This document shows, piece after piece, positions 60,484 through 64,000 of a DNA stretch of 64,000 nucleotides; position 1 is the stretch's first letter, and each line of letters opens with the position of its first letter. The DNA is from Mesostigma viride (Eukaryota > Streptophyta > Mesostigmatophyceae > Mesostigmatales > Mesostigmataceae): the NCBI GenBank assembly GCA_009746045.1, contig RPFO01000167.1, positions 1,308,074-1,372,073 on the forward strand, written 5' to 3'. The notes under the pieces were generated by a model, which was not told where the DNA came from, did not search any database, and saw only the letters and a program-made list of their open reading frames with translations. A program made the position numbers and the translations under genes.

Positions 60484-61086
60484 TTAGAGACAGTCGTCAT
60501 TTATGTCACGCCCGAGGCGCACAGACTCGCTCCATGACTTGTGGGATGGCAGGTTCTTGTTCTCCCCGTTGTAAGTTCCTATGAGCTCGTAGACGGTGAA
60601 GTCCTTGCAATAGTCGTGAATGAGGCGACGGTACGCGGGAGGGAACGAGTACGGCCCTATCTGCAGTTGGTCGAGGGGCGGAACGGACTTGTAGAACTCG
60701 GGATCCTTGTACGGCCTTTCCAGGTGAGCCCGTATCACGCGCACTTCAGGGCGGCGGATGTCGATGTATGAATCCCAACGCCTCCAAGTAAGGGGACTCG
60801 CGCCACTGGCGCACTTCGGTCCGCGGTAGAACTCGACGCTGAATGGCACCTTCTTGTGGAAAAGCATGTCAATTATGCGGTTCATGTGACAGTCTTCCAA
60901 CGTTTCGTCATACGCATTGAAAACGAGGCAGTAGCGCCCCAACTTGTCTATGAACCCTTGCGTCCCCTTTTCAAAATCGTTGTGAAGAGAGCCGCTCAGG
61001 TTGAGCCAGAACCCCTCCGCCGTGCCCGCTTCGGTCTCTGAAGGCATGAGGCGCTCTAGGGACACGACTGGATACGACATGCTCAA
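60484..61086 (-). CDS. Hypothetical protein, 200 residues
   Basis: Starts MSMSYPVVSLERLMPSETEA; a second ATG lies two codons on (MSYPV). Soluble, mixed composition with many aromatic residues (GFWLNLSGSLHNDFEKGTQG, FSVEFYRGPKCASGA, WRRWDSYIDIRRPEVRVIRA, YSFPPAYRRLIHDYCKDFTV). No signal peptide, membrane segment or known motif. Codon use and length support a real gene. Divergent from 61,353 with a 266-bp AT-rich spacer. Confidence 0.75.
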   Translation of the reverse strand: MSMSYPVVSLERLMPSETEAGTAEGFWLNLSGSLHNDFEKGTQGFIDKLGRYCLVFNAYDETLEDCHMNRIIDMLFHKKVPFSVEFYRGPKCASGASPLTWRRWDSYIDIRRPEVRVIRAHLERPYKDPEFYKSVPPLDQLQIGPYSFPPAYRRLIHDYCKDFTVYELIGTYNGENKNLPSHKSWSESVRLGRDINDDCL

Positions 61087-61352
61087 GTGAATGATTATAT
61101 ATTTTATTATTATAACCGAGGCGCGCGGGTGCTGGGTTAGCCTATTGACGCATTATAGATTCGACCGCGCGGTATATTCGAGCCACTTGCCGCCGGGCGT
61201 GATCAGGCGGTCGCCAATAAATACCAGGAGTCTACTATAGAATAGTACACTTCCGACTATAAATACCGGGACTGGCGACCGAGCGGCGGCCTCTCACCAC
61301 ACGGGCGGTGTGGGTACATCCGCGCGCGGATTGTCTGGACGTACCAGTAGGA
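61087..61352. promoter_or_regulatory. Divergent promoter region
   Basis: Contains ATGATTATATATTTTATTAT close to the minus-strand gene and CCGACTATAAATACC at about 61,252-61,268 before the plus-strand gene, two TATA-like elements facing outwards. Confidence 0.5.
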
Positions 61353-62303
61353 ATGAAGACGTTTCGCGTGGCCGCGGGCGTCAAGGACGTCCGTCTCAGC
61401 GTCCGGGCAGCGTCCGCCATCCCCACCAACTACTACGGCAAAACCAAGCGCGATACGCTGAGGAGGATAGCGCTCATGCAGGGGCTGCGTCCGTTCCGGG
61501 ACGCCACACGCCGGGAGTTGGAGTGCGCGGTGTATTGCAACCAGCAGGCCATCCGCATCCAGCGGTGGGTGAGGCGGACGGTGCTGCCCTACGCCCGCGC
61601 CAAGAGGACGATCGCCGCCCACCTGTCAATGAGGGTGTCCAACAAAGAGGACCCCATCACGATGGAGGATTTGCCGTCAAAGGAGAGGGTGTTCAAGTTC
61701 GTGCGCCCCACGCGGCAGGTAGTGGGGTTCGACGCGGTGCGGCTGGCGGAGTACATCATCGCGTCCGGGCGGTTCGAGGACCCGCAGACCCGGTTCCCGT
61801 TCTCGCCGGGGGACCTGTGGAGGCTGGACAGGCAGGTGCGGAGGCTGGGGTTCCAGCGCCACTCCACGCTGTACATCTACCATCACCCGGAAGTGGTGAA
61901 GGCCATGCGCGACCACGAGTCGCTGCTGGTGGGACTGGACAGGATCTCCACGGACCTGGTCGCGAGCATGGTGGACATCGCGGGAGGGGAGGCGGCCGAC
62001 GCGGAGACGCTCTCCATCGTGGCGACGGATTACGTCCCGCAGTGGAGGACGTACGTTCGCCAGTTGCGCGTGCTGGACGTCCACGCCGGCACCACCACCG
62101 CGGACACCTGCATCCGGATGGTGCGGGCCGAGTCCGGCAGCGACAAGTCCCCCGACCCGGCGCGGAAACAGCGGCTCGCGTGGTTGGAGGCGTTCATGAC
62201 GTACTACATGCTGATTGACAGCGGGGTGCCCCCGGGCTTCACCCCGTCCCATCCGGGCCCCGGCCTTATCGACATCGCGACGGGCGGTGTCGTGATGGAT
62301 TAG
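61353..62303 (+). CDS. Hypothetical virus protein with IQ-like segment and DPITM motif
   Basis: 316 residues from ATG at 61,353 (MKTFRVAAGVKDVRLSVRAA). The in-frame ATG at 61,308 would overlap the TATA region and is less likely. Visible parts: GKTKRDTLRRIALMQGLRPF, an IQ-like helix (CNQQAIRIQRWVRRTVLPYA), then NKEDPITMEDLPSKERVFKF, where D-P-I-T-M-E resembles the U-box/RING-like start seen in several giant-virus proteins. FEDPQTRFPFSPGDLWRLDR and a helical C-terminus follow. Zinc ligands are not evident, so the RING analogy is weak. High third-position GC confirms coding. Confidence 0.75.
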   Translation: MKTFRVAAGVKDVRLSVRAASAIPTNYYGKTKRDTLRRIALMQGLRPFRDATRRELECAVYCNQQAIRIQRWVRRTVLPYARAKRTIAAHLSMRVSNKEDPITMEDLPSKERVFKFVRPTRQVVGFDAVRLAEYIIASGRFEDPQTRFPFSPGDLWRLDRQVRRLGFQRHSTLYIYHHPEVVKAMRDHESLLVGLDRISTDLVASMVDIAGGEAADAETLSIVATDYVPQWRTYVRQLRVLDVHAGTTTADTCIRMVRAESGSDKSPDPARKQRLAWLEAFMTYYMLIDSGVPPGFTPSHPGPGLIDIATGGVVMD

Positions 62304-62344
62304 AAACGTGCGCTCACACGGTGGCAATTGTGTTTCATAGTGGT

Positions 62345-62601
62345 ATCATCCAGTTCCTGACGCCGGCCAACGGGGCGGAGGAGGACCCGCAGTTCAGCGG
62401 CAAGATCCGCGTGAACGGAGGACGGGAGGATGTCTATTTTTGATGTACTGTCGTGCTTTGGCTTTCACAACCCTCGTGATATATTTGCAAAGCTCCAAAA
62501 GACTCATCCCGAAGTGGTATCTAATAGATACAACTGGAAATTCCCCGGGGCCAGGCAGAGACACCCGTGACCGATCGACAGGGATAACAAAGATCATAAT
62601 G
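62345..62601 (+). pseudogene. Decayed KilA-N/BRO-N-like domain, unit 1
   Basis: Pieces in two frames correspond to the N-terminal domain of 58,107-58,994: IIQFLTPANGAEEDPQFSGK, then after a shift MSIFDVLSCFGFHNPRDIFA, HPEVVSNRYNWKFPGARQR and TDRQGITKIIMLLP. No usable ATG at the start and the helical C-terminal part is missing. It runs straight into unit 2. Confidence 0.7.
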
Positions 62602-62880
62602 CTGCTCCCCAAGATCCGCGTGACGGATGATGGCAGAATTTCAGTTTTTGATGCCATGTCTGCTATCGGTGTATCACAGCCCAGGGTTGTCTGGCTACAC
62701 CTTGCCAAGGACCATCACGAGGTTGTTACATTCTGTAACAACCTCAAATTCCCTGGCTCCGGCCAGCACCCCACCCCCGCGACCGATCGACAGGGGGTGA
62801 CAAAGATCATAATGCTGCTCCCTGGGCACAGAGAGAGGCACAGAGAGAGGCCGCCATTGCTGCTAGACAATGTCTCAGTG
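62602..62880 (+). pseudogene. Truncated KilA-N/BRO-N-like domain, unit 2
   Basis: KIRVTDDGRISVFDAMSAIG, QPRVVWLHLAKDHHEVVTFC, FPGSGQHPTPATDRQGVTKI, IMLLPG, then unrelated residues. It lacks the N-terminal YLQPS segment and the C-terminal helices. Open and in frame with unit 3, which gives an artificially long frame from 62,440. Confidence 0.7.
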
Positions 62881-62925
62881 CGCTTAACGATGGGGGTAAC
62901 ATTTCTCGGCATACATCAAAACGCC

Positions 62926-63849
62926 ATGGCGCCACACGCGATCGTGAGGTACCTGCAGCCCTCGCACTCAGTACCCGGAGAGGAGGACCCCTTTGCAAAT
63001 AAGATCCGTGTGACGCCAGATGGTAAGATATCGGTGATCGATATCATTAAATGCGTCCTTTTCACCAATGAAGACGGTATCTACAAGCTCAATGCTACTA
63101 CAATGGCCAGTCACAGTTTAGCGCGCCTTGAGAAAGAGCACGAAGAGGTTGGATCTCTCAGATCCAACTTCCGTTTTCCCGGGGCTGGACAGCGAGACAC
63201 GCCCGTCACTGACCGACAAGGTATAATCAAGATCATTCAGCTATTACCCGGCAAGAAGGCCGCTGCTTTCCGTCATGGCACGGCGGTTTTGCTTGAGAGG
63301 TACCTGGATGCCGACTCAGCCCTCATCCAGGACTTGCACAACCGGTACAGGGAGAAAAACGGGGAGGACTTTGTGCCCCTCACTCGCCAACAGGTGGCCG
63401 AAGCACCTCGCATTCAGAGCTGCGAGATGAGCAAGGCGGATATGCGTGCTATCAAGGAAAGCAGTGTCAAAACGGTTCCCTCTAAAGTGTACGCTGTGGT
63501 TAACAACATTGCAAACAGGTTGGTCACAGGGTACAAGCAGACAGCTGACTACAGAGGGGACCAGGGACTTACTAAGAAAAGCCAGGCCACTCGCGACACA
63601 TTCGATGACGGCATGTGCTCCTTGTCAAGTTTCTTCCATTTTAGACACAGCAAGATGGTGTCCGGGGGTGAAGATCCAGAGAAAGCAGCCATAAATTTGA
63701 TGGACGCGTTCACTCCGGCTCTTGAGAAGACTGGTCACTATGAGGAGGCTCGCAAGTACCGCGGCCCCGAGTTTGCAGCGAACAACAAGCGCCTGATGCT
63801 AGAGAACCAGGCATGGAACAGAGAGAAGAGGATAAAAGCATGCGCTTGA
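62926..63849 (+). CDS. KilA-N/BRO-N-like domain protein, copy 2 (unit 3, complete)
   Basis: 307 residues from ATG at 62,926 (MAPHAIVRYLQPSHSVPGEE). This start was chosen because it aligns with MASQTLVRYLQPS of the paralogue; the upstream in-frame sequence belongs to unit 2. Domain motifs: DPFANKIRVTPDGKISVIDI, FRFPGAGQRDTPVTDRQG, IIQLLPGKKAAAFRHGTAVL. It differs from copy 1 in the segment after ISVID, where KCVLFTNEDGIYKLNATTMA replaces the NPRQVFGDL region. The C-terminus (GPEFAANNKRLMLENQAWNR) is nearly identical. Likely DNA-binding or regulatory, by domain type only. Confidence 0.75.
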   Translation: MAPHAIVRYLQPSHSVPGEEDPFANKIRVTPDGKISVIDIIKCVLFTNEDGIYKLNATTMASHSLARLEKEHEEVGSLRSNFRFPGAGQRDTPVTDRQGIIKIIQLLPGKKAAAFRHGTAVLLERYLDADSALIQDLHNRYREKNGEDFVPLTRQQVAEAPRIQSCEMSKADMRAIKESSVKTVPSKVYAVVNNIANRLVTGYKQTADYRGDQGLTKKSQATRDTFDDGMCSLSSFFHFRHSKMVSGGEDPEKAAINLMDAFTPALEKTGHYEEARKYRGPEFAANNKRLMLENQAWNREKRIKACA

Positions 63850-63888
63850 TAATTTGACAAAACAATCTTGGTAAGAGTTGGCGTGGCG

Positions 63889-64000
63889 ATGACTGATGTG
63901 TCTTCAGAAGAGGAGTTGGCTGATCAGTGTGTTGAGCCACCAAATAAAAACAAGTACATTGAGAGGCTCACATTATCCCTGGGACAGAATTTCAAAGCGA
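63889..64000 (+). CDS. Start of a further gene, cut by the window end
   Basis: ATG at 63,889, 40 bases after the previous stop, opens MTDVSSEEELADQCVEPPNK then NKYIERLTLSLGQNFKA to the last base. An acidic N-terminus; too short to identify. Confidence 0.5.
   Translation, partial: MTDVSSEEELADQCVEPPNKNKYIERLTLSLGQNFKA

Noticed and set aside
61310-62218. 302-codon frame overlapping the 61,353 gene in another frame
   Set aside because: Gly/Arg/His-rich composition typical of a shifted GC-rich frame; the main frame has better codon use and motif content.
62440-63849. Single 469-residue protein
   Set aside because: The first 160 codons are two partial copies of the N-terminal domain joined by chance; the paralogue aligns from the ATG at 62,926.

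Overview
The window looks like nuclear DNA of a green alga (chlorophyte, probably volvocine or Chlamydomonadales-like) carrying a piece of a large DNA virus genome. The algal assignment rests on GC-rich exons split by GT-AG introns, an extracellular Ser-Pro-Pro rich protein domain, very dense micro- and minisatellites, and LINE/SINE debris. No rRNA, CRISPR array or bacterial operon is visible.

Positions 1-5,200 are non-coding or repetitive, with one 5'-truncated LINE (1,607-2,936). Positions 5,233-39,735 appear to hold one very long split gene on the plus strand. It starts with a secreted parallel beta-helix (pectin-lyase/PMP-like) exon, followed by short beta-helix repeat exons, a long Pro/Ser-rich exon, an ectodomain, a bacterial-Ig-like domain, about seven or eight membrane segments and an 886-codon basic, Ser-rich cytoplasmic tail. 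From 20,848 to the end the exon phases agree at nearly every junction. Its introns hold most of the repeats: a 662-bp hAT-type element with an 8-bp target duplication, a 734-bp inverted-repeat element inserted in a minisatellite, a 920-bp polypyrimidine tract, and a 49-bp minisatellite that repeats the gene's own 5' splice site about 20 times.

Positions 40,880-47,790 are a nest of retroelements: repeats with an (ATCC)n core, a second copy of the LINE, and a SINE-like insert whose 3' end resembles that of the LINE. A truncated minus-strand reading frame (47,794-48,280) is then cut exactly at the edge of a 5,983-bp near-perfect palindrome (48,281-54,263).

Each palindrome arm carries two paralogous small basic proteins, two small membrane proteins, a block of eight 12-bp sites (AGAAGNCTATCC in both orientations) and a terminal stretch rich in TGACA/TGGCA. 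The axis at 51,273/51,274 is a perfect hairpin sequence. A third, diverged copy of the 12-mer block lies at 54,461-55,020. Compact, mostly intronless genes then run to the window end: a Cys/His protein, a coiled-coil protein, small membrane and basic proteins, a three-module Pro-rich protein, and two KilA-N/BRO-N-like paralogues, one preceded by two decayed copies of its own N-terminal domain. The arrangement resembles a virus terminus with inverted repeats and a hairpin end that was duplicated head-to-head, either in a replication or integration intermediate or by an assembly artefact. Most viral proteins here match no family I can name.

Single-base differences in homopolymers (between the arms, and inside several genes, both algal and viral) suggest that some apparent frameshifts are sequence errors.
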